DNA of 64,000 nucleotides from Paenibacillus alvei DSM 29 (GCF_000293805.1 NZ_AMBZ01000005.1:186001-250000), one strand, 5' to 3'; shown: positions 26,738 through 36,029, counted from the first letter of the stretch. Numbers and translations: made by a program. Notes: a model not told the origin generated them from the sequence alone.

Positions 26738-28234
26738 TCATTTTTCTAGTAAAGCGGTTTCAATCCCTCTGAACAATGCAACCGAACGATGCGCCAACGC
26801 AGTAAAATCAATAGGATGGAACCCTTCAACATCTGCAAATAATGTATCATGCAGCGGCTGAACAAAATGTGCGGGAAGTCGTCGATGGCCCATCGAAGCT
26901 CCTAAAATAGAGCCGACTGTCGCTCCATTGCAATCCGTATCGAATCCACCCAGCACGGACGTTGTTACACCACGCACAAAATCTCCCTTGGAAAAAATCA
27001 GCGAAGCTGCAACGAGCGCGGCATTATTATTGGTGTGTACCCATGAGTAATGACTGAACGCATTCCAAATCCGCTCTGCCACCTCTTCTTCGCTCTTCGC
27101 TGTTCGACCAATCTCTATCGCTTGAGTGATATCAGAGGCAAGGCGTGATGTAGCTGGAATCTGCGCAAGCCCCGCCCGAACGATGCGTTCAGGATCCGGT
27201 TCATAGAAGGCCACAGCAATCATCGCTGCAACGAACATCGCCCCATAAATTCCATTCTTCACATGTGATAACGAGGCGTCCCGCCATGCGAGCTCTGCTG
27301 CTAATTCTGGTCTTCCAGGAGCAGAGTAGCCGTATGCATCTGCACGAATTTGAGCGCCTATCCATTCACGGTATGGATTCAGGTGCATCCGTACTCGTTC
27401 CCAGTCAACTTCCCGTTTATCCCCGGAAGCTGACTTGTTGCAATCCCGCACGGCAGCCAGCTCCTGCTCCAAATTCACATAGGCCATGCATTCGGCAGTA
27501 AATACTTGCTTTAGGCTCAGGCGCTCAAGCCAAATCGTTCCAACATGTTCCGTCTTCAGCTCCAACCCATGCCGCTCCATCAATAGCAGTCCAAGAACGG
27601 CATACCGCATATCATCATCCGTTTCCATGAAGCGAATCTGCTCGAGCTGGCTGTCTGGAAAAAAGATTCTCAGCTTCTCATTTGGACGAAACTCGAATGA
27701 TGCCGCGCGCGACTTTCCCGGCACATAACTCCGAAATGGCCAAGCTTCGGCTTCTTGAAGCCAAGTTCGAACCCACTGCCAGCCCGGAACACCACCCGCT
27801 CCGTCGATAAATGGAGGCACTTCAAACGGTTTGCCAAGCGCACAGCCAATTGCACGTCCCACCCATGCGCCGTGAAAACGATCATGCCAGAAGGCATCAT
27901 CTCGCAACGCAGATTCACGCATGAGCAGGAGCTCCTCTTTCGATAGGAAGGAAGCTTCAGCAGGTCTCCGCTGCCGAATGCCTTCTAAATCTGAGGGCTC
28001 TGTAAAAGGAAAGTCACTGCGAAAACCCCGATTGCACATTTCCAAATATAACCGTGCTGCAGCTTCCTCATTATCCGAATGATGGCGCAGCCAATCGTCC
28101 AAGGCCTCAGCAATTCCTTCTGCATCCTTCCCTTCCTCGATCATTTGCTTCCATTCCGCCTGCAAAAGTTCACTCCAGCCGCCGTGTGCCCATTCCCGCT
28201 TGATTGCATCAAGATCCATAATTCCGTTTCTCAT
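26738..28234 (-). CDS. ADP-ribosylglycohydrolase family protein
   Basis: About 498 residues. FHGAWVGRAIGCALGKPFE, TDDDMRYAVLGLL and, near the C-terminus, GGFDTDCNGATVGSILGASM are the paired Mg-binding Asp/Thr clusters of the DraG/ADPRH fold, which hydrolyses ADP-ribose from proteins or nucleic acids or cleaves related small substrates. A 110-130-residue N-terminal extension of helical type precedes the catalytic domain. I prefer ATG 28234 (GGGG 8 bases upstream); an ATG at 28297 has no site. No ADP-ribosyltransferase gene is next to it, so a toxin-antidote role is not supported by context. Confidence 0.82.
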   Translation of the reverse strand: MRNGIMDLDAIKREWAHGGWSELLQAEWKQMIEEGKDAEGIAEALDDWLRHHSDNEEAAARLYLEMCNRGFRSDFPFTEPSDLEGIRQRRPAEASFLSKEELLLMRESALRDDAFWHDRFHGAWVGRAIGCALGKPFEVPPFIDGAGGVPGWQWVRTWLQEAEAWPFRSYVPGKSRAASFEFRPNEKLRIFFPDSQLEQIRFMETDDDMRYAVLGLLLMERHGLELKTEHVGTIWLERLSLKQVFTAECMAYVNLEQELAAVRDCNKSASGDKREVDWERVRMHLNPYREWIGAQIRADAYGYSAPGRPELAAELAWRDASLSHVKNGIYGAMFVAAMIAVAFYEPDPERIVRAGLAQIPATSRLASDITQAIEIGRTAKSEEEVAERIWNAFSHYSWVHTNNNAALVAASLIFSKGDFVRGVTTSVLGGFDTDCNGATVGSILGASMGHRRLPAHFVQPLHDTLFADVEGFHPIDFTALAHRSVALFRGIETALLEK

Positions 28235-28317
28235 TATAACGCCCCATTTCCATATCTCGGAATGATAATAATGTGTGTGCTCATAAAACATCTGCATATT
28301 CGGACTATTATCTGTTG

Positions 28318-28614
28318 CTAGCCTACTAATCTCGTTGGCTCGACACTTTCCACGAAATACTTCTGCGCAAATAGATACAAAGTGATCATCGGCATCAAGA
28401 CAAGCAGCGCTCCCGCGTTGATGAGCTGTGGTACATAGGACGGATCGTTGATGATATCGAAAGCAGGCAGTTCTTTTTCCGGTTTGGACTCCTCTTTCGG
28501 CTCATCTTTTTTAGGTTCTTCTTTTGGCGCCTCTGTTTTTGACTGTTCCTGTGGTGCCAGAGCTGAACTCCCGCTGGAACCCGAGCAAGCTGTGACGAGC
28601 AACCAGTAGACCAT
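28318..28614 (-). pseudogene. Deletion-fusion remnant of a sugar ABC transporter operon
   Basis: 98 codons that join two unlike parts. The first ~45 read as the end of a lipoprotein signal and start of a solute-binding protein (LLVTACSGSSGSSALAPQEQ, then an Lys/Glu/Pro-rich spacer). The last ~50 (INDPSYVPQLINAGALLVLM, then TLYLFAQKYFVESVEPT) read as the C-terminal end of a MalG-type CUT1 permease. CUT1 operons are usually ordered binding protein, permease, permease, so an internal deletion that keeps only the two ends would produce this. The signal peptide is cut short and no ribosome site is seen, so it is probably not a functional protein. Confidence 0.7.
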
Positions 28615-28825
28615 GTAATAGAACGATCATCCAGTATTTTTATGATTATTGGATGTAACCACCTTAAAGGTTATTCCTATTATATTCTTTAATTCTCGGA
28701 AGCACTTTGACTATTGTTCACAGGAGCCAGCTTTTTTTCGAAATGTGAGGAAAAATGATCCGATGATCACCGCTGGATCACAAACGTCATAAAATATAAA
28801 AACAATTGGAACAGAGGGAACTATT

Positions 28826-29263
28826 ATGATTCGACTTCGACGGCCTGCTACTGATGATGAAGCAATCCTTCAGCTTGTGAAGCGGGAATTGCTGCCCCAC
28901 TCCCACTTGATTGCAAGTCGTGAACAGCTAATCAAGGAAATCCCTGAGCGCTTGAGCGAAGGGCCTACGTATGTTGCTGTTAATCGCGTGAACCGCACTG
29001 TTGGATTCGTCCATGTATATGTACGAGAAGACACACTTATTATTGATATGCTTGCTGTTGCGCAGACCTCACAGCATCGAGGATTTGGGAGACAACTACT
29101 CAAAAAAGCCGAACAATATGGGCGAAACAAGCGCTGTACTCAGGTACGTATTATGGTTGATTATGGCAATGTTCGAGCAGAGCGTTTTTATGAACGCAGC
29201 GGATATCGGTTCATTCGCTTTGTTCCTGCCGTCGTATGCCATGAAATGGGGAAACAACTGTAA
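28826..29263 (+). CDS. GNAT family N-acetyltransferase
   Basis: 145 residues with the GNAT acetyl-CoA fold: IRLRRPATDDEAILQLVKRE at the N-terminus, VRIMVDYGNVRAERFYERSG at the end, and the pyrophosphate-binding loop TSQHRGFGRQLLKKAEQYG (about residues 80-98, QxxGxG/A pattern). FVHVYVREDTLIIDMLAVAQ is the core strand pair. ATG 28826 is preceded by AGAGGG. Stand-alone gene; substrate unknown. Confidence 0.8.
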   Translation: MIRLRRPATDDEAILQLVKRELLPHSHLIASREQLIKEIPERLSEGPTYVAVNRVNRTVGFVHVYVREDTLIIDMLAVAQTSQHRGFGRQLLKKAEQYGRNKRCTQVRIMVDYGNVRAERFYERSGYRFIRFVPAVVCHEMGKQL

Positions 29264-29272
29264 CATGCGAGC

Positions 29273-29294
29273 AGCCCGGGGCATTCCCCGGGCT
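29273..29294 (+). terminator. GC-rich hairpin after the GNAT gene
   Basis: AGCCCGGGG / CCCCGGGCT with a 4-base loop, 10 bases after the stop. No T run follows, so it may act as a pausing or RNA-end hairpin. Confidence 0.6.
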
Positions 29295-29363
29295 CGCTGT
29301 CTACTCTTCTCCGCTTAGCAGGTTACTACGCTCTCCTTTTGCAGCTCTTTAATATGTCCGCAT

Positions 29364-29687
29364 TTATCTATAATAACCATATCCTCCGTAATATCCTCCA
29401 TATGGCCCTGGTCCTCCGTACCCGTAATATCCGTATCCGCCTCCATACGGATATCCGCCTCCATAGCCATATGCAAAGGGTGCTGTGCCTATTGCCAGCA
29501 AATCAAACAATACGAGCGGAATAATCGCCTTGGTCTTGACCTTTTTTCCTTTATCTTGCTCCAGTACAAGCCGCCGCCCCTTCACTTCAATCAGCTTGCC
29601 GCTAACGACCGTTCCGTTCTTATGCTGCGCATAGATTTGCTTGCCAATCAAGCTCTTCACCTGTGCCTTCGTCACACCATGCATCAT
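29364..29687 (-). CDS. Small protein with Gly/Tyr-rich tail
   Basis: 107 residues. The first ~70 have a small beta-barrel-like segment (KSLIGKQIYAQHKNGTVVSG, KLIEVKGRRLVLEQDKGKKV) of the kind seen in LSm-like or coat-associated domains, then a hydrophobic stretch and a repeat tail of GGY/YGGYY units (GYGGGYPYGGGYGYYGYGG). Such Gly/Tyr-rich tails occur in Bacillales spore-coat and surface proteins. ATG 29687 or 29684 with GGAGG 4-8 bases upstream. Function unassigned. Confidence 0.7.
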   Translation of the reverse strand: MMHGVTKAQVKSLIGKQIYAQHKNGTVVSGKLIEVKGRRLVLEQDKGKKVKTKAIIPLVLFDLLAIGTAPFAYGYGGGYPYGGGYGYYGYGGPGPYGGYYGGYGYYR

Positions 29688-29965
29688 AATCCCTCCTTCA
29701 CCGGTGTACCTTACATGGTATGCCCGCCAAGCGCATACTGCTTGGATATCGGCCTTGCATCTATGAATCTGTGTCGATGTTTATAACGAAATCTCCCATG
29801 CTGCTATCTTGCGGCAGAAAAAGGTTAATAAACAGAAGCTTGCATGCTACTACTTGGAACTTACATTGGAATCAATAATATGTTGTACAGGCTTCGATAG
29901 TGCGTAATAATCTCCATAAATTTGCGGCTTTTTGTCCTGATTCCATGAATGTCCATTTAATCAAA
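29688..29965. other. Intergenic region, nothing recognised
   Basis: About 280 bases between the Gly/Tyr-rich gene (which starts at its left) and the terminator of the NdpA-like gene. I see no open frame with a ribosome site, no tRNA, and no clear riboswitch. Confidence 0.5.
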
Positions 29966-29995
29966 CAAAAATCCATACCATTCCTGGTATGGATT
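29966..29995 (-). terminator. Intrinsic terminator after the NdpA-like gene
   Basis: AATCCATACCA / TGGTATGGATT around a TTCC loop, followed by TTTTTG on the minus strand, 35 bases past the stop. Confidence 0.85.
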
Positions 29996-30030
29996 AATAT
30001 TAAACTCAAGTTGTATGGGGTCGACTCACT

Positions 30031-31095
30031 CTATTCTTCTTCGTTAAAGAACACTTTGTAATAGTGCATGCCACGCTCTTCATCATAGCCCTTTTCAATG
30101 AAAGGAAAGCTCTCTGGCTTAAGCTTCATATCGATGCCCGTGTCTGTACGAATATTGTTCTTATGAGAGCGTTTGGCCTTTTTCAATGCCGGCTGTGAAA
30201 TTGGAATTTCTGTAATCGGCGGAAGCTCGTTGGCTTCCTCAAATGTTTCCTTATACGCTTTGAACAGCGGCACGAGCTCTGGCTGTCCGATGACTTCTTC
30301 CGCAAATGCCTCTTCCTCGAACTGTTCATGCTTTGCAAAGTACTCCATCGTGCTGTTAATGAACATTAGCTTGTCCTTCTTCTCAGGACGCTCTTCAGCA
30401 GCTGGAACGATAACATCCTCATAAAACTGCGTGCACATATCAATGGCTTTATCCGTTAAATAATGCTCATCCTCCAGCAGCTTCACATTGAGGAAATCCT
30501 CCATCCAATATTGAGCGGCCTCTCCACCTTTACTCGCTGACGTATCAACCACACCCAACACGTAACCAGAGTCTGCATGCACATTTAAGATTATGCAGCC
30601 CTTGTCGAGCTTGCGGATATTAATTCCCTGCTCTACCTGTAGTCCTAAATCATCAGATGACAGCTCGTCAATTTGCATATATACGTCTTTATTTTCCGAC
30701 TTGAATATCCCGATTGCATCAATGCTGAAGTTGTTGTACAAAATATTGTTCAGGTGTACAACATACAGTTCACCCGCTTTAATTTGAGGATGTGATGATT
30801 GCTCATACAAATGATTCAGCATATGCACGGACTGTTCATGGAACGCGTTGGCCTGCTGGAATATGCGGCTCGCATACGTGTACATTTCATTCAGGGGTAG
30901 CTCCGCTTCATGCTGAAAAGTGTAATGTATGTCAAATTTGAAGCTGGAGATAAAATATTTAAGCAGCGTCTCGCGCACATCGTCATTCGGAATATGGTAG
31001 AGCTCGTTCGATACACGAACTCCTTCATCCTTGGATTGGTTGCCCACCTTATGAATGACCATTTGGTGAATGTCCACTTTGGACAGATCGATCAT
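30031..31095 (-). CDS. NdpA/YejK-like nucleoid-associated protein
   Basis: 354 residues, the length and pattern of the 37-kDa nucleoid-associated protein family (PF04245): VDIHQMVIHKVGNQSKDEGV at the N-terminus, FQQANAFHEQSVHMLNHLYE, LYVVHLNNILYNNFSIDAIG, KGCIILNVHADSGYVLGVVD, and the C-terminal VIGQPELVPLFKAYKETF. In Gram-negatives the family binds the nucleoid; in Firmicutes it is little studied. ATG 31095 has GAGGAG about 10 bases before it. It stands alone with its own terminator. Confidence 0.8.
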   Translation of the reverse strand: MIDLSKVDIHQMVIHKVGNQSKDEGVRVSNELYHIPNDDVRETLLKYFISSFKFDIHYTFQHEAELPLNEMYTYASRIFQQANAFHEQSVHMLNHLYEQSSHPQIKAGELYVVHLNNILYNNFSIDAIGIFKSENKDVYMQIDELSSDDLGLQVEQGINIRKLDKGCIILNVHADSGYVLGVVDTSASKGGEAAQYWMEDFLNVKLLEDEHYLTDKAIDMCTQFYEDVIVPAAEERPEKKDKLMFINSTMEYFAKHEQFEEEAFAEEVIGQPELVPLFKAYKETFEEANELPPITEIPISQPALKKAKRSHKNNIRTDTGIDMKLKPESFPFIEKGYDEERGMHYYKVFFNEEE

Positions 31096-31245
31096 GCAAT
31101 TCCCACTCCTCTTCTCGAAGTCACATTCCTCTATTGTAACGAAAAAAGGTAGGGTTCGGAAACTACAAAATGATAGAAACTCCTCCTAGATGTATAAAAA
31201 GAGGGGGCGGCTGGCGAAGTTAGTAAGGAGAGGAGGTGAATAACG

Positions 31246-31401
31246 ATGGCGAAAGACGTACTTTGCGAAGTGAACTCCTGCAAGTATTGGGCAGCAGGCA
31301 ATAAATGCGCAGCGACTTCCATTTATGTGGTGAACAACCGCGGCAAGCAAGCTGGTGATTCTGGCGACACAGATTGCAAAACATTCGAACCTAAGCTGTA
31401 A
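31246..31401 (+). CDS. DUF1540 small Cys-rich protein
   Basis: 51 residues, too small to be found by length-limited searches. AKDVLCEVNSCKYWAAGNKC with Cys at 7, 12, 21 and 44 matches DUF1540, a metal-binding-like small domain common in spore formers and clostridia; the last Cys lies in GDTDCKTFEP. ATG 31246 has AGGAGGT 9 bases upstream. No partner is visible; function unknown. Confidence 0.85.
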   Translation: MAKDVLCEVNSCKYWAAGNKCAATSIYVVNNRGKQAGDSGDTDCKTFEPKL

Positions 31402-31676
31402 CGATTATGGGGCGGCCGTCACGCCGCCCTTGTTTACTCCCGACTCACTCACATTGATAATTATTCTCAACAATGGATACATTTATACATCCGCTCTTAT
31501 ACCTCTTCAGCATTTTTCCAATGATGAATACATCGTCATACATAAGACGCTTTCAATGAAAACATTGTTTCTTTTCCACTCGTTATTGTTATTCTGCTGT
31601 AATCTCTTTAATCTCGCAAAGTTCTATACTATAGAGGAAGTCATCACGACGCACACACGAAGGGATTGAAACATCG

Positions 31677-32489
31677 ATGAATACGAAAAAAACAGTTGTC
31701 ACACTTGCACTTTCCTGCACAATGATCGCCAACATGGGCGCAGCAGCATATGCAGCACCTGCCCTGGCAGCAGGAAAAGAAACAAAGCCTACAACAACGA
31801 CACAAACAACACTGTTGAACAATAAATCTATGACTAACAAAGTTGAAATTGGTCTTAAGGCAACCAAGCAGCCGATCAAAGCTACAAATAGATTTGTTCA
31901 TGTCAATTTGAATGTACCTGTCATTATCGGCTTGAAAGACAGCAAATACGAAGAACAACTGAATGATATTTTAATGCGCCATGCGATGAAAGAAAAAGCA
32001 GAAGTGTATGAAGCTTCTAAAAAGGCAGAACAAGTTGCGAAAAACAAAAAGTTACCTTCGAACCAGCAACGCTGAACTCTGACTTCCGCTTCGTTAAAAA
32101 TGGTAATGTACTATCTCTGATTGTTGATACGTATAAAATCACAAGTGCTGAAGCAAATGGCGAAAGCCGTACAGATACCTATACCTTCCTAAATGAAGAT
32201 GATGCACATGCATTGCAACTGAGTGACTTGTTCAACAAGGATACTGATTACAAAGCATTGCTAGGGAACGTCGTACGCAATCAAATTGCATTGAAAAAAC
32301 AAACAAGATTTCAACTTCGAGAAAATAAAAGACACGCAAAGCTTCTATGTATCCAACGGCTACCTGGTGTTGACATTTGACCGTTATGAAATTGCTCCTG
32401 GAGCAGCTGGATCGCAAAACTTTAAAATTCAGCTTGCTTCCATCCAATCGAAGCTGTCTGATACATTCAAGCAAGCTCTGAAAGGCTAA
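31677..32489 (+). pseudogene. Secreted DUF4163/DUF3298-type protein (RsiV-like ectodomain), two compensating frame breaks
   Basis: Starts with a signal peptide (KTVVTLALSCTMIANMGAAAYA) and continues with VNLNVPVIIGLKDSKYEEQL, a DUF4163-like domain. The frame ends at 32075 after a five-A run (32046-32050). With one more A it reads VTFEPATLNSDFRFVKNGNV and YTFLNEDDAHALQLSDLFNK (a DUF3298 signature); after a six-A run (32294-32299) with one A fewer it returns to the first frame as NKQDFNFEKIKDTQSFYVSN and ends at 32489. Together about 270 residues. Either a double frameshift or two homopolymer errors. No sigma factor is adjacent. Confidence 0.75.
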
Positions 32490-32720
32490 TTCACTAAAGC
32501 ACAATAAGCTTAGCTTACAATCAACTAACCGCAAATGATATGGACTGGCAAACCCTTGTCAGTCCTTTCTTTTTTGCTTCAGTCTCTTCATCATGTGCGA
32601 AGTGCTGAAGTTTTAACTTATTCATTTCTTCTTACAAATTTAGCGAATGTCATTTTTTTCTTCCGCATGAACAAGAGTGAACCCTTTATAATATACGTAT
32701 GACTTCTCAGAAAGGGCGTA

Positions 32721-33272
32721 ATGAAGGCTATGTCAGAACATAAACCAATAACTTCTCTTCCTGCACCCAAGCACTGCAAGGAATCCCGTGTCTTCAAGAC
32801 CGGTCGTGTATTTCCTAACGATGTCAACAATCATCAGACGCTGTTCGGCGGCAAACTGATGAGTCTTATTGATGAGACAGCTTCTATCTCTGCGATGCGG
32901 CACTGCCGTCACAATGTCGTAACTGCATCCACGGATTCCGTAGATTTTCTGCGACCTATTCGTCCCACAGATTCCGTGTGCTTAGAATCCTTTGTCACTT
33001 GGACGGGCAAGACCAGCATTGAGGTATTCGTCAAGGTTATCGCAGAACAGCTATATACTGGCGAGCGCGTTGTAGCCGCTACCTCCTTCCTAACTTTCGT
33101 AGCACGTCATGAGGACGGCTCAGCAGCGCTTGTACACCCTGTAATCCCCGATACAGAAGAAGAGAAGCTTCTTCATGAATCGGCCACAGAACGAGCGGAA
33201 CTGCGCAAAATAAGACGTGTAGCGAGCAAACAGTTAGCCGATAAGCTGACGACGAGCAAGTACTGGGAATAA
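32721..33272 (+). CDS. Acyl-CoA thioesterase, hotdog fold (YkhA-like)
   Basis: 183 residues. FPNDVNNHQTLFGGKLMSLI with Asn/His and the following DETASISAMRHCRHNVVTAS matches the long-chain acyl-CoA thioesterase II (YciA/YkhA) family; the Asp of LIDETA is the catalytic residue of this type. SVDFLRPIRPTDSV is the second hotdog strand. The ATG at 32721 has AAAGGG 4 bases upstream; a second ATG lies 9 bases on. Cytosolic; substrate chain length not predictable. Confidence 0.85.
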   Translation: MKAMSEHKPITSLPAPKHCKESRVFKTGRVFPNDVNNHQTLFGGKLMSLIDETASISAMRHCRHNVVTASTDSVDFLRPIRPTDSVCLESFVTWTGKTSIEVFVKVIAEQLYTGERVVAATSFLTFVARHEDGSAALVHPVIPDTEEEKLLHESATERAELRKIRRVASKQLADKLTTSKYWE

Positions 33273-33275
33273 TAT

Positions 33276-33320
33276 AAAAAAAGCAGCGTTTCGAATCCAT
33301 TTCGAAATCGCTGCTTTTCT
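33276..33320. terminator. Bidirectional terminator
   Basis: AAAAAGCAGCG-TTTCGAA pairs with TTCGAAA-TCGCTGCTTTT across a short loop, between the thioesterase gene and the convergent rplT. Confidence 0.85.
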
Positions 33321-33694
33321 TATATCAACGCAATCTTACGCGTTAACTTTTCTTTTGCAACTGTAGCCAAGGAGTTGAACGCGTTGATATCGTTCACTGC
33401 CAAGTCAGCCAACATTTTGCGGTTAACTTCTACACCAGCCAATTTCAAGCCGTGCATGAATTTGCTGTAGGACAAGCCGTTCATGCGAGCCGCTGCGTTG
33501 ATACGAGCGATCCACAATTTGCGGAAGTCACGCTTCTTAACGCGACGATCGCGGTAAGCGTACAGCAAGGATTTCATCACTTGCTCGTTAGCTGTTTTAA
33601 ACAATCTGTGTTTGGAACCGAAGTACCCTTTTGCCAATTTTAATACTTTTTTATGACGACGACGTGTCGTAAATCCGCCTTTTACTCGAGCCAT
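33320..33694 (-). CDS. rplT: Ribosomal protein L20
   Basis: 124 residues; a few more than the usual 118-119, from a C-terminal tail. [20 protein letters not shown] at the N-terminus and [20 protein letters not shown], then [20 protein letters not shown] are the family signatures. L20 binds 23S rRNA early in 50S assembly and represses its own operon through the infC leader. ATG 33694 has GGGAGGT about 9 bases upstream. Last gene of infC-rpmI-rplT. Confidence 0.97.
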   Translation of the reverse strand: MARVKGGFTTRRRHKKVLKLAKGYFGSKHRLFKTANEQVMKSLLYAYRDRRVKKRDFRKLWIARINAAARMNGLSYSKFMHGLKLAGVEVNRKMLADLAVNDINAFNSLATVAKEKLTRKIALI

Positions 33695-33737
33695 TTCGTA
33701 TTAACCTCCCAATCGATTCGATGTTTCCGTATAATTC

Positions 33738-33938
33738 TTATTTCAAGTTAGCCAATTGCTGCTTCATACGACGAACGTCGCCTGCTGCCATTACTGGGCT
33801 AGTAGCAAGAACGCGCTTCGTGCGGTTCGATTTGTGGGAAAGCAAGTGATTGCGGTACGCTTTATAGCGGCGTACTTTACCTGTACCCGTAATTTTGAAG
33901 CGGCCTTTCAAGCTGCTGTGCGTTTTCATTTTAGGCAT
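33738..33938 (-). CDS. rpmI: Ribosomal protein L35
   Basis: 66 residues. PKMKTHSSLKGRFKITGTGK and RRYKAYRNHLLSHKSNRTKR are the classic L35 signature; basic small protein of the 50S subunit. ATG 33938 has GAGGAGG upstream. Middle gene of the infC operon. Confidence 0.97.
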   Translation of the reverse strand: MPKMKTHSSLKGRFKITGTGKVRRYKAYRNHLLSHKSNRTKRVLATSPVMAAGDVRRMKQQLANLK

Positions 33939-34000
33939 TATCGTTTCCTCCTCAAGTTCGGTAATCTTATCCGCCGCCTTCTCCTGCGCGGCGGGCCGAA

Positions 34001-34516
34001 TTAGCTGTTCGCCTTCGGTGCCAAAATCATAATCATGCTGCGACCTTCAAGCTTCGGTGCACGCTCTACGATGCAAAGCTCAGTAGCTTCATTCAGAACG
34101 CGTTCCAATACTTTCTTACCGATATCAGCATGTGTGATTTCACGTCCACGGAAGCGAACAGAGCATTTTACCTTATCTCCGTCACGCAAGAACTTCAGTA
34201 CGTTGCGAAGCTTCGTATTGAAATCATGCTCCTCGATGTTGGCACGGAACCATACTTCCTTCACATCAACAATCTTTTGGTTTTTGCGTGCTTCCTTTTC
34301 TTTCTTCTGTTGCTCATAACGGAACTTTCCGTAGTCCATAATGCGACATACAGGCGGTTTAGCCTGTGGAGCTACGTTAACCAAGTCCAAGTTAGCATCG
34401 TATGCCATCTGCAGCGCTTCGCGGAAAGGCTTAATGCCAATCTGCTCCCCAGCTGGTCCAACTAAGCGAACCTCTCTTGCACGAATGTCCTCGTTAATCA
34501 AATGATCCTTGCTAAT
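34001..34516 (-). CDS. infC: Translation initiation factor IF-3 (AUU start)
   Basis: 171 residues. The start codon is ATT at 34516, with GGAGGTG 7-8 bases upstream, and the protein begins ISKDHLINEDIRAREVRLVG; no ATG/GTG/TTG lies at the right place. AUU starts are known for infC and let IF-3 limit its own translation. Two domains: N-domain (INEDIRAREVRLVGPAGEQI; PPVCRIMDYGKFRYEQQKKE) and C-domain (HDFNTKLRNVLKFLRDGDKV, CSVRFRGREITHADIGKKVL). An open frame continues upstream to 34699 but only through the leader and its terminator. Confidence 0.96.
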   Translation of the reverse strand: MSKDHLINEDIRAREVRLVGPAGEQIGIKPFREALQMAYDANLDLVNVAPQAKPPVCRIMDYGKFRYEQQKKEKEARKNQKIVDVKEVWFRANIEEHDFNTKLRNVLKFLRDGDKVKCSVRFRGREITHADIGKKVLERVLNEATELCIVERAPKLEGRSMIMILAPKANS

Positions 34517-34722
34517 GGTGTGCCACCTCCATAATCGAATTCCCTGCTTACTGGTTATAGTGTAAAAAAGGGATGCAAGCTCATCGAGCCCACATCCCTC
34601 ACATAGACATTCTAATCTAGTGACACTGCCTAAGCAGTGCGAGTCATAACCAGCCAACAAAACGTCGGTCAGGTGAGAAGCGTGGGCTTCTTCTTTCAAA
34701 TTGCAATATGCATTTCAAACAC
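34517..34722 (-). promoter_or_regulatory. L20-type leader with attenuator terminator
   Basis: About 200 bases of minus-strand leader before infC. It contains a hairpin GCACTGCTTAGGCAGTG (about 34628-34644) and then a terminator, GGGATG...CATCCC with inner GCTC/GAGC and six T (34564-34600). In Bacillales the infC leader is bound by L20, which favours this terminator; order and position fit. The T run ends 48 bases before the infC start. Confidence 0.78.
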
Positions 34723-34728
34723 TTGATT

Positions 34729-34757
34729 AATATATCACAACGGCTTAACCAAGTCAA
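34729..34757 (-). promoter_or_regulatory. Sigma-A promoter of infC-rpmI-rplT
   Basis: TTGACT (34757-34752), a 17-base spacer and TATATT (34734-34729) on the minus strand, giving a start near 34722 and a leader of about 205 bases. Confidence 0.8.
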
Positions 34758-34784
34758 GCCGCTGTCGTTATCTTTTTTATTCAC

Positions 34785-36022
34785 TTACACTTGCTTGCCT
34801 TGCATCTCTTCCAAACGTACAACTCGTGTATGCTCGGTATGGCTCCATACCTTGTTGTTCTGTGTGAAGAACGCATAGAACGTAATTGGCCACCAGGACA
34901 ACAAGAACACTGGGAACGTAATCAGAGATGCATAAATGCGCCACGACTTGACACCTTCCAAAACCAAGGCCAGTACGAATACGGCACAGGACAGCACAAG
35001 CGATACTACAGGAACCCACTCAGGCAGGTACTGGAAGAACGTTGCCACGTTTGGTCCATTGAAGAAAGCAGCATCCACCCACATGAACGCGGTCATGAGG
35101 AAGGTAACCAACACGGTATAAACCGTAATCGTGTACAACGCCATGTCGAACTTCGCCAAGTTACGCTCCTTGATACTTTTCCAGAGCAGCGGGAAGAAAT
35201 AACGGCGCGCTACTGTAAAGTGGCCTTGCATCCAGCGCAGACGCTGACGAGCCGATGCCTTGAACGTGAGCGGCTTTTCATCATAGACGCGAGCGTTGTA
35301 GTTTAGCACTGGATTGATACCGTTTTTAACACAACGGGCAGTGAACTCCAAGTCCTCTACCAAGCTCGTCGCACCCCAGCCCATTTCCTTCAGCAACTTG
35401 CTTTCGAAGCACATACCTGTACCGCCTAAGAAGTTAGCCATGTTCAAGTTCTTGCGGGACAGCTGCCATAGACGGTTGCAATACCAGTAAGTAACGCCAT
35501 ATGCAGCAGTAATCCAGGAATCCTCTGGATTTTTCGTATCGATGTATCCTTGTATTACTCGTGCTCCGGAGCACAGATCATTATTCATTTCAGTCAAAAA
35601 GTCTTTGCTTACCAAGTTGTCCGCATCAAGCATAACAACTGCATCATATTGACGCGGCATTTCCCACAAATTTTTCAACATCCACTCGATGGCATGACCC
35701 TTGCCCCGTTGATGTGGATTATGGCGTTCACATGCATAAACGCCATGCTCTCTTACGATATCAGCTGTACCATCCGTGCAATTGTCGCAAATGACAAACA
35801 CGTCGTACATATCTCTTGGATAATCGAGCGCCTTCAAATTCTCAACCAATGCCCCGATTACAGCTTCCTCATTGTGCGCTGCAACAAGGACAGCGAAAGA
35901 TTTTTGCGGTTCGTATACTTTTTCTCTTTTTTGCGGTAAATCCCGAACAGCGACAAGGTAAACTGGTACACCCCAATCGCGGCCAGCAGAACCTGCAAGA
36001 CGATAAATAACGTATCCACCAT
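34785..36022 (-). pseudogene. Membrane GT2 glycosyltransferase (BcsA/N-acetylglucosaminyltransferase type) with a frame break
   Basis: ATG at 36022 with GGGGGA 8 bases upstream starts a membrane helix (VDTLFIVLQVLLAAIGVYQF) ending in FGIYRKK. A base appears missing in an A run (T5 at 35919-35923 or T6 at 35927-35932 on the plus strand); the next frame reads REKVYEPQKSFAVLVAAHNE and goes on to 34785. The catalytic part has ICDNCTDGTADIV, VVMLDADNLVSKDF (DxD), TSLVEDLEFTARC (ED) and RQRLRWMQGHFTVARR (QxxRW), a processive-type GT2 signature, then several C-terminal membrane helices. About 413 residues if mended. Without mending, only a 354-residue N-terminally cut form from a TTG at 35849 is possible. 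Confidence 0.75.
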
Positions 36023-36029
36023 GCTTGGT

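Noticed and set aside
34517-34699. 61-codon N-terminal extension of infC
   Set aside because: It runs through the leader hairpins and the attenuator terminator; the ATT start has the ribosome site.
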